From assembly GCA_050301235.1 (NCBI GenBank), contig JBNKZD010000054.1, forward strand, positions 1 to 64,000: a stretch of 64,000 nucleotides of DNA. The letters run 5' to 3'. This stretch comes from JAFGIN01 sp050301235. Lineage in GTDB: Bacteria > Fibrobacterota > Chitinivibrionia > Chitinivibrionales > Chitinispirillaceae. The notes below the pieces were generated by a model that did not search any database, was not told the origin of the DNA, and was given only the letters and a program-made list of their open reading frames with translations. A program made the position numbers and the translations under genes. Shown here one piece after another: positions 53,501 through 61,778 of the stretch; position 1 is the stretch's first letter, and the number at the start of each line of letters is the position of its first letter.

Positions 53501-53799
53501 CTTGCTGCACCGATATTACCCTTTCGATAAAATACTACCCCTTTATTGTTTTCAGCATCATTATAATCTGAAAGGATTATCAAGGCCTGATCAAAGAATG
53601 ACATAGCCGCGTCTAAATTACCCTTTTCCAGTGCATCAAGCCCTTTTACATTCAAATCGTATGCATTGTTAACCGCTTTAATAATCGATGATGGTAAAGC
53701 GTCCTTTTCAAATGCATTATTGATTTCAAATTCCATCTCAATTGCGCACGCACCTGAGATAAACGCCAGTATTGCCAGACAAGATGTAATTAATCGCAT
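50587..53799 (-). CDS. Large secreted TPR protein
   Basis: A 1070-residue protein with a signal peptide (about 1-19, ending CAIE) and then tetratricopeptide repeats nearly throughout; more than fifteen are visible. Examples: 'GNLDAAMSFFDQALIILSDY', 'HQYEAASRLFERALKANPKF', 'GDIDNAEKAYWKAIEKHHDI'. It ends in a Lys/Ala-rich tail. It probably scaffolds an envelope complex from the periplasm. The gene start lies inside the end of the HAD gene (10-base overlap), so the two are translationally linked. Confidence 0.88.
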   Translation of the reverse strand: MRLITSCLAILAFISGACAIEMEFEINNAFEKDALPSSIIKAVNNAYDLNVKGLDALEKGNLDAAMSFFDQALIILSDYNDAENNKGVVFYRKGNIGAARELWEKLAVKDPSYAVSSYNLGLLYFNDHQYEAASRLFERALKANPKFVEALVRNGMTALKLGNKDKAVEQLEKAMKIAPDHQDAWLFYSYVKLEAKDTTEALSVLRKHQSSNEALKMLGSIESARKNNKKAIEFYQKAAASGEDRMFLVHFAGALYDDGNCKEALKVLDRYFALSGPYNEDAYLIAGLASKECYNNAAALKFFKDGCSKFPKDPILRHNLGQMFFKQKQFDKAESVWSEMTDSIQDPSVMFMRAIALRQSGSLDLSEKYVKKALALDDRSEFHDLLGVLYHQKKDDITAETEFKKALKLNPENRSAQLNLALVSRKGEDLGLAAAHIEKKLAGCSGDSCADLAFTLSILYYHTKEITKAIETLKAVPEKYKDERIYRHIALFQKELHLYDDAIKTLEYAIQHFVLETQTEYELAELYLMGGYFSRAAERFQSLLPKWKQNPWRLYYQMGYSYMEQNELKKAKVCFQNSLKSKMDNVAARGLLAFVENRLGNALEARALWEKNLKSDPDNPVLWINMGLSFEKDGKFSDALSYYQRAVMLKKGDNELQINIGNAYAGMNKYIDAINAYTLALSSPKRELAAYDIFLASRKKKDRVHAEKSAAILKQEFPMSVYTKRVNAEMSLWKGDTAAAVTILENIADKDPDDYLTLAAVSAARGKSDKTRQYLQNVPSDEQWKRQVNEIEAQLAFKSGNFDGAISKLKSAGDTSFASQYNIALLSYNAGRFGEALQIAEKLLDKAVGADRGDCCRLAGNAAFSLKQWKRARQWYLQLSGIESNNAIVQYNLAVASYNLGEIDPAWKYYQNAKALDKSVVNKDIETRYAQSKVEGSKDSVIIDSVDIWYNEAVDLQNSGKDTAAEVIYNKVVARKPDHSQAWNNLGALYGVRGDIDNAEKAYWKAIEKHHDIPETYINLINLYIELEEFSKARQWVIKGMGHNPDDTQLPLLRDKIASAEKAAKLRAEK

Positions 53800-54818
53800 T
53801 GTGACCGTCCTTCAGCATAAAATGAGATCTTTTCCGGAAGTTCCATCCACTGATCGAATACGATATCAGGGACTATCTCCTTTTCATCGTGAGTAAAAAA
53901 CGAAAAAGCATCACCTGTGAATAGTGCCGTTTTCATCCCGGCGGCTTTTGCAGGTGCTATATCTATAAGAAGATCATTGCCCAGCATAACGGTCTGCTCC
54001 GGAAGAATATTGTATTCATATAAAGCATCAAAAAGCCTCCTGAATAAAAGCTGATTGGGTTTTGAAAAACCATACTCATATGAATAGAACGTCAGATCGA
54101 TATCAAAAAGCTCAAGGTAATCCTCAATTTTTTCATTACTTTGATCACGAACCATTAGAGTAAGATCGATCGGAGTATAAAATTGGGCATTTGATAAAAT
54201 TCCCACGACAATATTGTTTGATCGTAATTTCTGAAGAGCATCAACAACACCCGGATAGAGCTGCCTCCCCAGTGAGAGAAAATTATAGGTATACGCAAAA
54301 CATCGTGGAATATCTTTTTCTTCAACCTGGATGTGTGCAGCCGGCATATATCCATGCCGTTTAAGCATCATAAGGATCAATTCCCAGACTTTTTCAATTT
54401 TAACTTCAGGGTATTCCACACCGTTTTTTATTGAATTTTGATGACTTAGAGAGATTAGTCCGTTATAGAGATCACTCAACGTCTTCTCAGGTGCTTCATC
54501 CGGATTCATAGTCAGTAGATACGATTCAATCGTAAATTTTTCAATTAATTGTCTGAATGCAGAAAGAAGGAGCTTCTCTCGCATAGACTTGTCTTCAAAT
54601 CCTGGTTTCCAGTAATTTATCAGGGTTCCATAAACATCACAAATCACAGCCCTTATATCATGCATTTTTTCGGTAAGTGATTCAAATTGAACTGGATTCA
54701 ATGCACGATTGTACATTGTACTCTCATTTTTATGTAATCTGCCGGCATATTCTGCTATATCTGACACTATTTTTTCTCCAATCCGTTTGATTATCGAAGG
54801 TTTCCCCGATTTCTGCAA
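53790..54818 (-). CDS. HAD-superfamily hydrolase
   Basis: A 342-residue protein. HAD motifs: motif I 'VICDVYGTLINYW' (about 59-71; the nucleophile Asp is in DVYGT), motif II 'VGILSNAQFYTP', motif III Lys in 'YGFSKPNQLLFRRLFDALYE' and motif IV 'VMLGNDLLIDIAPAKAAGMK'. The N-terminal 45 residues are basic and helical and are not part of the fold. A phosphatase of unknown substrate is likely. The large TPR gene starts within its last codons. Confidence 0.83.
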   Translation of the reverse strand: MQKSGKPSIIKRIGEKIVSDIAEYAGRLHKNESTMYNRALNPVQFESLTEKMHDIRAVICDVYGTLINYWKPGFEDKSMREKLLLSAFRQLIEKFTIESYLLTMNPDEAPEKTLSDLYNGLISLSHQNSIKNGVEYPEVKIEKVWELILMMLKRHGYMPAAHIQVEEKDIPRCFAYTYNFLSLGRQLYPGVVDALQKLRSNNIVVGILSNAQFYTPIDLTLMVRDQSNEKIEDYLELFDIDLTFYSYEYGFSKPNQLLFRRLFDALYEYNILPEQTVMLGNDLLIDIAPAKAAGMKTALFTGDAFSFFTHDEKEIVPDIVFDQWMELPEKISFYAEGRSQCD

Positions 54819-55128
54819 CCAAACCAGAACGTTAAATAAAAATACAGGGAACTGATATATTTCAATGCGCTATAAAAATATAATGAGTCTAAAAAAAAAT
54901 TATAAAAAATTGCTGACTTTCTAATTAAATATATCCTAAAGAGTTAGGATTGATTTTTGTTTAAAAAAGGAAAAAGTACCATTTTAAGGGCTGAAAGTCC
55001 TCTTGAAATACTGCATCTGTAATGTTACACTAAGTTGGTGTTAAATAGAACGACACCCTTTTCATTTTCATCACATAACAGTTGCAATTAAACAACAATT
55101 GTATGTAACCAGGTATAAAACTACATAT
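54819..55128. other. Intergenic region between divergent genes
   Basis: 310 bases, very AT-rich (one stretch of A8 followed by AT repeats). A 6-bp inverted repeat TCCTAA-AGAG-TTAGGA lies near 54936-54951. No small gene was recognised. It must hold promoters for the HAD/TPR pair and the receiver/HD-GYP pair. Confidence 0.45.
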
Positions 55129-55497
55129 ATGAAAAAAATTCTAATCGTTGATGACTGCAAAGAGATTCGCCAACTGGTTAAAGCAACGCTTGGAGTGGGT
55201 GAATATCGCGTTTTTGAAGCAGCCAGTGGATTAAAAGCGATTGAATCAGCCAGGAAAAATGCACCAGACCTGATTATCATGGATATTGTCATGCCTGGTG
55301 GCATAGACGGCATCGAAGCTATACGAAAATTAAAAGAACTGCCCGAAACTGAAAACTGCAAAATCATCATTCTGAGCGGATCAGAAAAAAGCAGAGTCCA
55401 GGAGGGGTATGATGCCGGGGCGTGTGATTTTTTCATAAAACCTTTCAGTCCATTGAACCTGATCTCAAAGGTTGAACTTCTGTTGGAAACGGTATAG
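55129..55497 (+). CDS. CheY-like single-domain response regulator
   Basis: A 122-residue receiver domain. The acidic pocket D8, D9, the phosphoacceptor D52, the switch S83 and K104 are all present, as in MKKILIVDDCKE and 'LIIMDIVMPGGIDGIEAIRK'. The start at 55129 gives the normal MKKILIVDD N-terminus; an upstream start at 55099 would add ten residues without support. The HD-GYP gene follows after 9 bases. It could carry chemotaxis or c-di-GMP signals; no kinase is next to it. Confidence 0.9.
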   Translation: MKKILIVDDCKEIRQLVKATLGVGEYRVFEAASGLKAIESARKNAPDLIIMDIVMPGGIDGIEAIRKLKELPETENCKIIILSGSEKSRVQEGYDAGACDFFIKPFSPLNLISKVELLLETV

Positions 55498-55506
55498 AGT
55501 ACATCC

Positions 55507-56433
55507 ATGGAAAACAAAAAATCTGACGACAATTTATCCGACATCAACTATTACGAATTATATGAAAAGGAACGGCGCAGGGTTCTTGAACTCGAAGCGG
55601 AAGTCAACTTCATCAAAGATCAATCCCGCGGTTACACACGCGAACTGAGTAACATTTATCAACACTCGAAAGCTAAAAGAAAACAACTTGCCGAAACTAA
55701 TGCTCAATTAGTCAAATACGCATCTGACCTGCATACGACTATTACCAACCTCAAAGGTGCACATAAAGAACTTCAGGAGTCGTACAGAGACACTATATTC
55801 CGACTGGTTCTTGCATCTGAATACAAGGATAAAGACACTGGTGGTCACATTACACGAATGAGTCGCTACAGTATCCTTCTTGCATCAAAATTAGGTCTTT
55901 CGCAGAGTGAAGTTGACAATATAGGTTTAGCAGCACCTATGCATGATGTGGGAAAAATTGGTATTCCGGATCAGATTATTTTAAAAAACGGGATGCTCAC
56001 TGAATTAGAATTCTCAGTTATAAAAACGCATACAACCATAGGCGCTCTTATTCTGGAAAATTCCCGTGCATCAATTCTTCAGACCGCCCGCACCATAGCT
56101 CTTTCTCATCATGAGTTCTGGAATGGAAAGGGTTACCCGACAGGTGCCGGAGGTGAAAAGATTCCGTTAGCCGCCAGAATTGTAGCACTTTCAGATACGT
56201 TTGACGCATTAACATCAAGACGCCCTTACAAGTCACCTTATCCGGTGGATATTGCATACGATCTGATTCAAAAGGAGCGGGGGAAACATTTCGATCCTGA
56301 AATCGTTGATATTTTTTCAAATAATATCGATCAATTTGTAAATATCAAGAAGGAGATTGATGATATTGAACCAATGATCACCTCATACGATTTTATCTGG
56401 AGTGAACGCGATCTGATGTTCCCAATTCATTGA
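55507..56433 (+). CDS. HD-GYP phosphodiesterase
   Basis: A 308-residue protein: an N-terminal coiled coil (about 18-95) followed by an HD-GYP domain. Catalytic signatures: HD at 146-147 in 'MHDVGKIGIPD', then 'HHEFWNGKGYPTG' (201-213) with GYP at 209-211 and the conserved 'ARIVALSDTFDALTSRRPYK'. All residues for hydrolysing cyclic di-GMP are present. Its partner is probably the receiver protein encoded 9 bases upstream. It is convergent with the fliD-fliS-fliT-like genes, which supports a motility link. Confidence 0.92.
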   Translation: MENKKSDDNLSDINYYELYEKERRRVLELEAEVNFIKDQSRGYTRELSNIYQHSKAKRKQLAETNAQLVKYASDLHTTITNLKGAHKELQESYRDTIFRLVLASEYKDKDTGGHITRMSRYSILLASKLGLSQSEVDNIGLAAPMHDVGKIGIPDQIILKNGMLTELEFSVIKTHTTIGALILENSRASILQTARTIALSHHEFWNGKGYPTGAGGEKIPLAARIVALSDTFDALTSRRPYKSPYPVDIAYDLIQKERGKHFDPEIVDIFSNNIDQFVNIKKEIDDIEPMITSYDFIWSERDLMFPIH

Positions 56434-56464
56434 ATTATATCAGGAATTATGTTTTTTTAAAGCA

Positions 56465-56824
56465 TCATGATCTTTTATGAGCTGTATACGCCATTGCGGC
56501 AGGTCCTTTTTTGGCAAGCGAACACATTTCAAACCTGATATCATCCATTTTTGATTTAATCAGATTAATAACTTTTGCATCCATCATTTTTATCTCATTC
56601 AGGCAGCCTGTTACCTTTTTTTCGAACATGAACAAATTATTCTCTCTGATCTGAATTTCTCTCTCTTTTTCAATTTCATTTTTTAAAAGAGCGATCGTAC
56701 TGGAACGTTCATGCATTATTTCATGAAACTGTTCAATAGAAAAATTCTCCAGAAGTATGGCTGTAAGAATTTTAATTCTGTCGAACATGCTGTCTATCCG
56801 GTCTTTTTTAACGACATACTCCAT
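56465..56824 (-). CDS. FliT-like flagellar chaperone
   Basis: A 119-residue all-helical cytosolic protein. Position one base after fliS (in the order fliD-fliS-fliT), length and helical content point to a FliT-type chaperone for FliD. Sequence conservation of FliT is too low to prove it. Recognisable stretches are 'RSSTIALLKNEIEKEREIQI' and 'NEIKMMDAKVINLIKSKMDD'. Confidence 0.6.
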   Translation of the reverse strand: MEYVVKKDRIDSMFDRIKILTAILLENFSIEQFHEIMHERSSTIALLKNEIEKEREIQIRENNLFMFEKKVTGCLNEIKMMDAKVINLIKSKMDDIRFEMCSLAKKGPAAMAYTAHKRS

Positions 56825-56825
56825 T

Positions 56826-57239
56826 TTATACCGCCATTTTTGTCATTTCTACATTTGCTGCAGCTTCTGCTTTAACTTTCTGAATTGCAATACTCCAGGC
56901 ATCACGAAGCAGTTCAAGAATCCCCAACACATCATGAACCTTCTTTTTATCATTCTGAACACTTGATGAGACCAGACTTCGAAGCATAAAGTCATATAAC
57001 CTGTAAAGATTTTGAGCAATCTCACCAACATCCATACGCAAAGAGCTTAGCAGTTCTGTGATCGCATCCTGAGCTTTGAAAATGTGCTTTGTCCGCTCCT
57101 CAATCAGCTCATAAGTATCAAATTTTTCTATCGCCTGCTTACAGTGCATTATTGCGACATCATAACATATCAGAATAAGTTTTCCCTGGTCTGCTGTATC
57201 AACATTTGCACTTCTGTAAACATTGTATCCCTGTTTCAT
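56826..57239 (-). CDS. fliS: FliS, flagellin export chaperone
   Basis: A 137-residue FliS: an N-terminal QGYNVYRSANVDTADQGKLI, 'LICYDVAIMHCKQAIEKFD', and 'SSLRMDVGEIAQNLYRLYDF' all match the family. FliS binds flagellin in the cytoplasm and prevents early assembly. It starts 21 bases after fliD. No flagellin gene is in the window. Confidence 0.93.
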   Translation of the reverse strand: MKQGYNVYRSANVDTADQGKLILICYDVAIMHCKQAIEKFDTYELIEERTKHIFKAQDAITELLSSLRMDVGEIAQNLYRLYDFMLRSLVSSSVQNDKKKVHDVLGILELLRDAWSIAIQKVKAEAAANVEMTKMAV

Positions 57240-57260
57240 AATTTCCCCGCTCCTGTTGTA

Positions 57261-59276
57261 TTAATCGTTTTTATAAAAAGAAGAGACAGCATTAATCATA
57301 TTTGCACTTTGAGTCTGCATTGTACTCATTGCCTGCTCCATATCACTGAATTGTTTAACAAGACGTAATCGATAGCGCTCGATCCGGTCTTCAAGATTGG
57401 TAATCTTATCATCAGCATAATTTATACTTTTTTTCAAAGATTCCTGACGCATCGCAATAAGCCCATCATGAGTATCATTAAGTTTGTTGATACTTTCCTC
57501 TAGGACAGTCGAAAGTCCTTTTACGAGCGTAAATTGTGTCGTCAATCCATCACCAATACTTCCAGCAGCAGCTTCCAGCGACAAGCCTTTTGCAGGTCCC
57601 TCATTAAAGGTGATGACTCCACCAACACGGGATTCCGATGTAGTCCATTCTGAACTTCCAGCAATCCGTATTCTGAAAAAACTGCTATCAACTTCTTCAA
57701 CCTCATACGTGCCGGCAGTAGTATCTTTTGTCGCCCGCCCAAGAACAACTGACTTGTTCGGTGAAGTACTTGAAGTTGTAAACATTTTCATAACGCTTTC
57801 CAGATCTGTGTCGATTGCTTTTTTAAATTTATCAGCGTCAATCTGGAATTCACCACTCTGTGGATCTGTTTTAAGGCCTACCATAGTAAAATTGGTGTAA
57901 GGAGTATTTTCAAAGTTGAAATTCTGACGGAATGCAGAGCGTATCTGATTCAGAATTGAAGAAACGGTAGAATCACCCGCCAAATCACCACTTTTACTGT
58001 CCTTGTCATCCGGATTGGCAATTTTTGTAGAATCTGTTTTAAATCGCACCAATGCATTATATGAATCAACCATATCCTGAAATTTCTTTTTTATTCCATC
58101 AAGATCTCTGCTAATCGACAACGATACCGAAGCCTCATCTTTTTTAGTGATACCCTTAAATTCGAAAGTAACACCATTCAAGAGATCTGATGCTTTATTG
58201 GTTGATGAACTCATTGTCATGTTTTCCACTGAAAACCATGCATCTTTACCTGTCGAAAGAACACCACTGCCTTCATCTCCAAATTGTGTTGTGGTGACAG
58301 ATGCAGAAACTGGAGTTGCAGTTCCAAAGGTAATCGATGAAATACTTAGAAATGAGCTGCCAGCGATTTTGTCCTTTATCTCAAGGGTATTTGGAGTAAC
58401 ACTGGCGGGGTCCAATGGATCATATGCATTTATATCAATCATTCCGTTGAATGCATTCGAGATCTCCATAGTGAGATCGGCATAGGATGCACCAGCTTTT
58501 TTAACAAAATTATGCTGCACCGCCTGCCCCATACGGTCAGTTCCAGTAATTGTTACAATTTCACCTGCGGCGAGGGCATCAAATTGTGCAATTGCATCAG
58601 TTGTAACGATCGTCTGATTCGTTGTTCCCTTATCTCCACTGGCGTTCTGAATAATCCCAAGATCCTGTAGAACAGTGTCAGTACCAACATCCGTATACGC
58701 TACCCCACCACTCCCGGACTCTTTAGCTGAAAGTACAAGTCGAAAGTTATCATCGGCCATTTTAAGCACTGAAGCTGTAACACCTAACTTTTTGCCCTCA
58801 GCATCGACAGCATTATTGATTTTCGCTCTCAAATCCTGAATCGTATCATCAGCATCCAGACTCAAAGTAACTCCATCAATAGTAAAATCTCCCGTATCGA
58901 TTCCAAGATCAGCAAGTGCGACTGTCTGACTGGTAATTTTTTTATCAGCCGAGATCATTTTTTCATTACCGGAGAGTTGAAAAACCCTTACATCATACTG
59001 GGCGTCCACACTTCCGGTTCCACCACTTATGGTCACTTTGTTTTCATTTGAACTTGATGATTTAAAGATATCGAATGAAGTAACTTTCGAAAGAGAGGTC
59101 GCTTTAGATTTTAAATCAGTTACGAGTGTTTTAAATTTCGAATAGGCATCAATTTTAACCTGATATGCTTTTTTCTGGTTCTCAACATCGGTAACCTTAT
59201 TTTGTTCAAGGGATACCAGTGATTCGATTATGTATTGTGTATCGATTCCTGATGGCCCATTGACTGAGATTCCCAT
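57261..59276 (-). CDS. fliD: FliD, filament cap protein
   Basis: A 671-residue capping protein. The N-terminal FliD_N region ('GIDTQYIIESLVSLEQNKVT', 'AYSKFKTLVTDLKSKATSLS') and the C-terminal FliD_C end ('ITNLEDRIERYRLRLVKQFS', then 'MEQAMSTMQTQSANMINAVS') are conserved. The middle, about 150-480, is exposed and variable. It is exported to cap the filament. A sigma-28 promoter lies 34 bases before its start. Confidence 0.94.
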   Translation of the reverse strand: MGISVNGPSGIDTQYIIESLVSLEQNKVTDVENQKKAYQVKIDAYSKFKTLVTDLKSKATSLSKVTSFDIFKSSSSNENKVTISGGTGSVDAQYDVRVFQLSGNEKMISADKKITSQTVALADLGIDTGDFTIDGVTLSLDADDTIQDLRAKINNAVDAEGKKLGVTASVLKMADDNFRLVLSAKESGSGGVAYTDVGTDTVLQDLGIIQNASGDKGTTNQTIVTTDAIAQFDALAAGEIVTITGTDRMGQAVQHNFVKKAGASYADLTMEISNAFNGMIDINAYDPLDPASVTPNTLEIKDKIAGSSFLSISSITFGTATPVSASVTTTQFGDEGSGVLSTGKDAWFSVENMTMSSSTNKASDLLNGVTFEFKGITKKDEASVSLSISRDLDGIKKKFQDMVDSYNALVRFKTDSTKIANPDDKDSKSGDLAGDSTVSSILNQIRSAFRQNFNFENTPYTNFTMVGLKTDPQSGEFQIDADKFKKAIDTDLESVMKMFTTSSTSPNKSVVLGRATKDTTAGTYEVEEVDSSFFRIRIAGSSEWTTSESRVGGVITFNEGPAKGLSLEAAAGSIGDGLTTQFTLVKGLSTVLEESINKLNDTHDGLIAMRQESLKKSINYADDKITNLEDRIERYRLRLVKQFSDMEQAMSTMQTQSANMINAVSSFYKND

Positions 59277-59309
59277 ATTTTATCTCCTCTCATACACATT
59301 TCTTTATAA

Positions 59310-59337
59310 GTATCGGTATATTGGAATAAAAACTTTA
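59310..59337 (-). promoter_or_regulatory. Sigma-28 (FliA) promoter of fliD-fliS-fliT
   Basis: On the minus strand TAAAGTTT (59330-59337) is followed after 12 bases by ACCGATAC (59310-59317). The -35 element is the exact consensus and the -10 differs at 2 of 8 bases; the spacer is one longer than the usual 11. It is 34 bases before the fliD start, next to a good ribosome binding site (GAGGAG). Confidence 0.7.
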
Positions 59338-59468
59338 TTATTTTAGTTCATATACTTATAATAGTAAGGTACTCAGCATAGAAAAATTTGTTGAGATGAA
59401 GTATATTATTAAAACACAGGCATCAGATAGACTCCAAGATTCAAACTACTGTTTCAGGATGTTACTGG

Positions 59469-60926
59469 ATGAGATTTTTCATATTTGGAATTTTTTTAGC
59501 GGTTAACATTATTTATGGTGCAGATATCGGGACTGAAATTCTCAGGAATGGTACATTTAAAAATGACTCTTCATGGGGTCTGCTTCAAAACGGTGATGCA
59601 TCATTTACACGTTTGTTTGAAAACAACATGTTATCGGTATCGATCACAAACCCTGGAAGTGATTCCTGGTATATCCAGCTAACTCAAAATAAACTGAACA
59701 TAAAAAAAAACAGGGTATATGTCTTATCATTTGAAATAAAATCATCACAACCCCGCACGATACTTACATCAGTATGCAAAGATGGCGGTGATTATATCCC
59801 CTACTCCATTCGTGACACTGTTAAAGTGGATACTGTATTCTCCAGGTATTCACAAGAGTTCCAAATGACGCAACCCTCAGACAGTATTGCCCGTGTAGAG
59901 TTTAATTTTGGATATTTTAAAGGAGATATCTTTCTTAAAAACGTTTCGTTAATTGAATACGCAGAGCCCAAAATTGCCTTCACTACGATTACACCACAAA
60001 ATGAAGCAATCAGTGGTGAGCCAGTTAAAGTTTCCTGGACCTCTGCAGGATTAAGAGATACTCTAAAATTCAGTGTTTCTTATGATAATGGCTATTCCTG
60101 GTCTGTTATCCAATCAAATCTTAAAGCTGTAGATTCGCTTGAGTGGATCCCTGGGACTATTCATTCACCCTGGTGCCTTTTTAAACTTTCAACATCAAAA
60201 ATCTCTGCGATATCAACAACTCCATTGCAAATAATTCCAAAAACAGATTTAATCAATAATGGTTCATTCCGGAATTCCTATACTGATTGGGTTCTTACTG
60301 CAGATACACCAGGTTGTAAATCAACCATGTCAGTGCAAAATTCCGTTCTCACACTGTCAAATACATATTCAGAGCAAGGTAAAGAGGAAATAACACTTTC
60401 TCAATCTTCCATAAAGCTTGCCAAAGATGACCGGTATGAACTTTTTTTTACATGTAATTCGAAACCATCCTGTCATCTTATCATTCGTCTTAGTGACTGT
60501 GAACAAGTACCAGACGCCGGTGAAAAGAGTGTTTCGATTGACAGTACCCCAAAACGTTACAGTATTCAATTCAAAGCTACCAAAACAGTCACAAATGGTG
60601 AACTTCAGTTCATTTTGACAGATTCTGCAGAAGAACTATCTTTCAGCAAAATATCTCTAATAAACGTTACTCCACCTGCGCGCATTCTATCATATGCAGG
60701 GTCCAGATCTCACACAACCAGCAGTGGACAATTCCGGCCGGTATTTTTATCCGGAAAGGCACAATCACATATCCTGTTTTCAGGCACAGCTGAATACTTC
60801 AATTTATCGGGTAGAAAAATTTCAGGTAAGCAACTTAACCAAACATCACGTTGTTTTCGCGGATCTGGTATAGTTATTGTTGTTCCCCGAAATAATGATC
60901 GTACTTTAAAGATTGATAATAAGTAA
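59469..60926 (+). CDS. Secreted protein with CBM4/9-like modules
   Basis: A 485-residue protein with a signal peptide (about 1-18, ending YGAD). Two beta-sandwich modules resembling CBM_4_9 carbohydrate-binding domains follow: about 20-170 ('EILRNGTFKNDSSWGLLQNG') and about 255-395 ('NNGSFRNSYTDWVLTADTPG'), separated by a short Ig-like part ('SWTSAGLRDTLKFSVSYDNG'). The C-terminus (about 440-485, 'EYFNLSGRKISGKQLNQTSR') resembles the short sorting tail of Fibrobacter surface proteins. It is first of three secreted-protein genes, ending 10 bases before the next. Confidence 0.78.
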   Translation: MRFFIFGIFLAVNIIYGADIGTEILRNGTFKNDSSWGLLQNGDASFTRLFENNMLSVSITNPGSDSWYIQLTQNKLNIKKNRVYVLSFEIKSSQPRTILTSVCKDGGDYIPYSIRDTVKVDTVFSRYSQEFQMTQPSDSIARVEFNFGYFKGDIFLKNVSLIEYAEPKIAFTTITPQNEAISGEPVKVSWTSAGLRDTLKFSVSYDNGYSWSVIQSNLKAVDSLEWIPGTIHSPWCLFKLSTSKISAISTTPLQIIPKTDLINNGSFRNSYTDWVLTADTPGCKSTMSVQNSVLTLSNTYSEQGKEEITLSQSSIKLAKDDRYELFFTCNSKPSCHLIIRLSDCEQVPDAGEKSVSIDSTPKRYSIQFKATKTVTNGELQFILTDSAEELSFSKISLINVTPPARILSYAGSRSHTTSSGQFRPVFLSGKAQSHILFSGTAEYFNLSGRKISGKQLNQTSRCFRGSGIVIVVPRNNDRTLKIDNK

Positions 60927-60936
60927 CAGGTTTTAC

Positions 60937-61764
60937 ATGCAGTTAAAAATAATTCCAATCCCTTTTCTTGTCACAATAATGTTGTTTTTTTCTTACAACT
61001 CGCTGGCACAGAATAACGGTGGTATATCGCGTTTCACATTTGTAAGCATGCCACCAAATGCATCTATTGTAATTGATGGCAATCCGGCAAGCCCTGATTC
61101 CAGTGGCTGGTTTACTATTGAACCTGGTTTACGAAAAATTGAACTATTCAGATCAGAAAAACTGGTATATACCTCAACACGACTTTTTAGTGAGAATGAG
61201 GAGAAAAAGTACACATTTTACTGCAAAGAAGATTGCGGCGGTGTAGAAGTGCATTCTGTACCTCCTGGAGCGCATCTTGTCATCGATGAAGAATACAATG
61301 CAGTTACTCCTGCAATACATAATTTTCTCTCTCCCGGATTCCATTCATTAAAACTTGATATGCCAGGATGGACTACCATTTATAAAGATTTTGAAATCAA
61401 CGAAAATACAATCAATCAGATCACTATCAACATGGAGCGCAGTAAAGCATTCAGAGATTCGATCGTTGTGAAGAAACATCAGAAGCACTCGACCGGTAAA
61501 AAAGTGTTTTCTGCGTTGCTAAGTGTTATCACAGCATCACTTGGTTCGGCTACTGTCTGGTTCGAATATACAGCAAGACACTACATTTCAAGATCAAACA
61601 AAGCATCAGAACAATATAATCAGTCAAATGGAAATTTTGAGTCTATTAAAGCAGATTATTATCAGGCACGTAGAAGCGCTGAAAAAGCACTAAAAAATCG
61701 GAATGCACTTGCAATTGCAACTGGTATAGGTTTGACCGGATTTATTATTTCACTGACATTCTAA
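60937..61764 (+). CDS. PEGA-domain membrane/secreted protein
   Basis: A 275-residue protein with a signal peptide (about 1-24, ending SLAQ). Two PEGA-type beta modules (about 30-100, 'VSMPPNASIVIDGNPASPDS'; about 105-170, 'VHSVPPGAHLVIDEEYNAVT') precede a helix about 190-215, a coiled segment, and a C-terminal transmembrane helix ('LAIATGIGLTGFIISLTF'). PEGA domains occur in surface and cell-wall proteins. The start at 60937 follows AACAGG by 6 bases; the frame's earlier ATG at 60913 lies within the previous gene. Confidence 0.82.
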   Translation: MQLKIIPIPFLVTIMLFFSYNSLAQNNGGISRFTFVSMPPNASIVIDGNPASPDSSGWFTIEPGLRKIELFRSEKLVYTSTRLFSENEEKKYTFYCKEDCGGVEVHSVPPGAHLVIDEEYNAVTPAIHNFLSPGFHSLKLDMPGWTTIYKDFEINENTINQITINMERSKAFRDSIVVKKHQKHSTGKKVFSALLSVITASLGSATVWFEYTARHYISRSNKASEQYNQSNGNFESIKADYYQARRSAEKALKNRNALAIATGIGLTGFIISLTF

Positions 61765-61778
61765 AAGTTAGATCAGTT

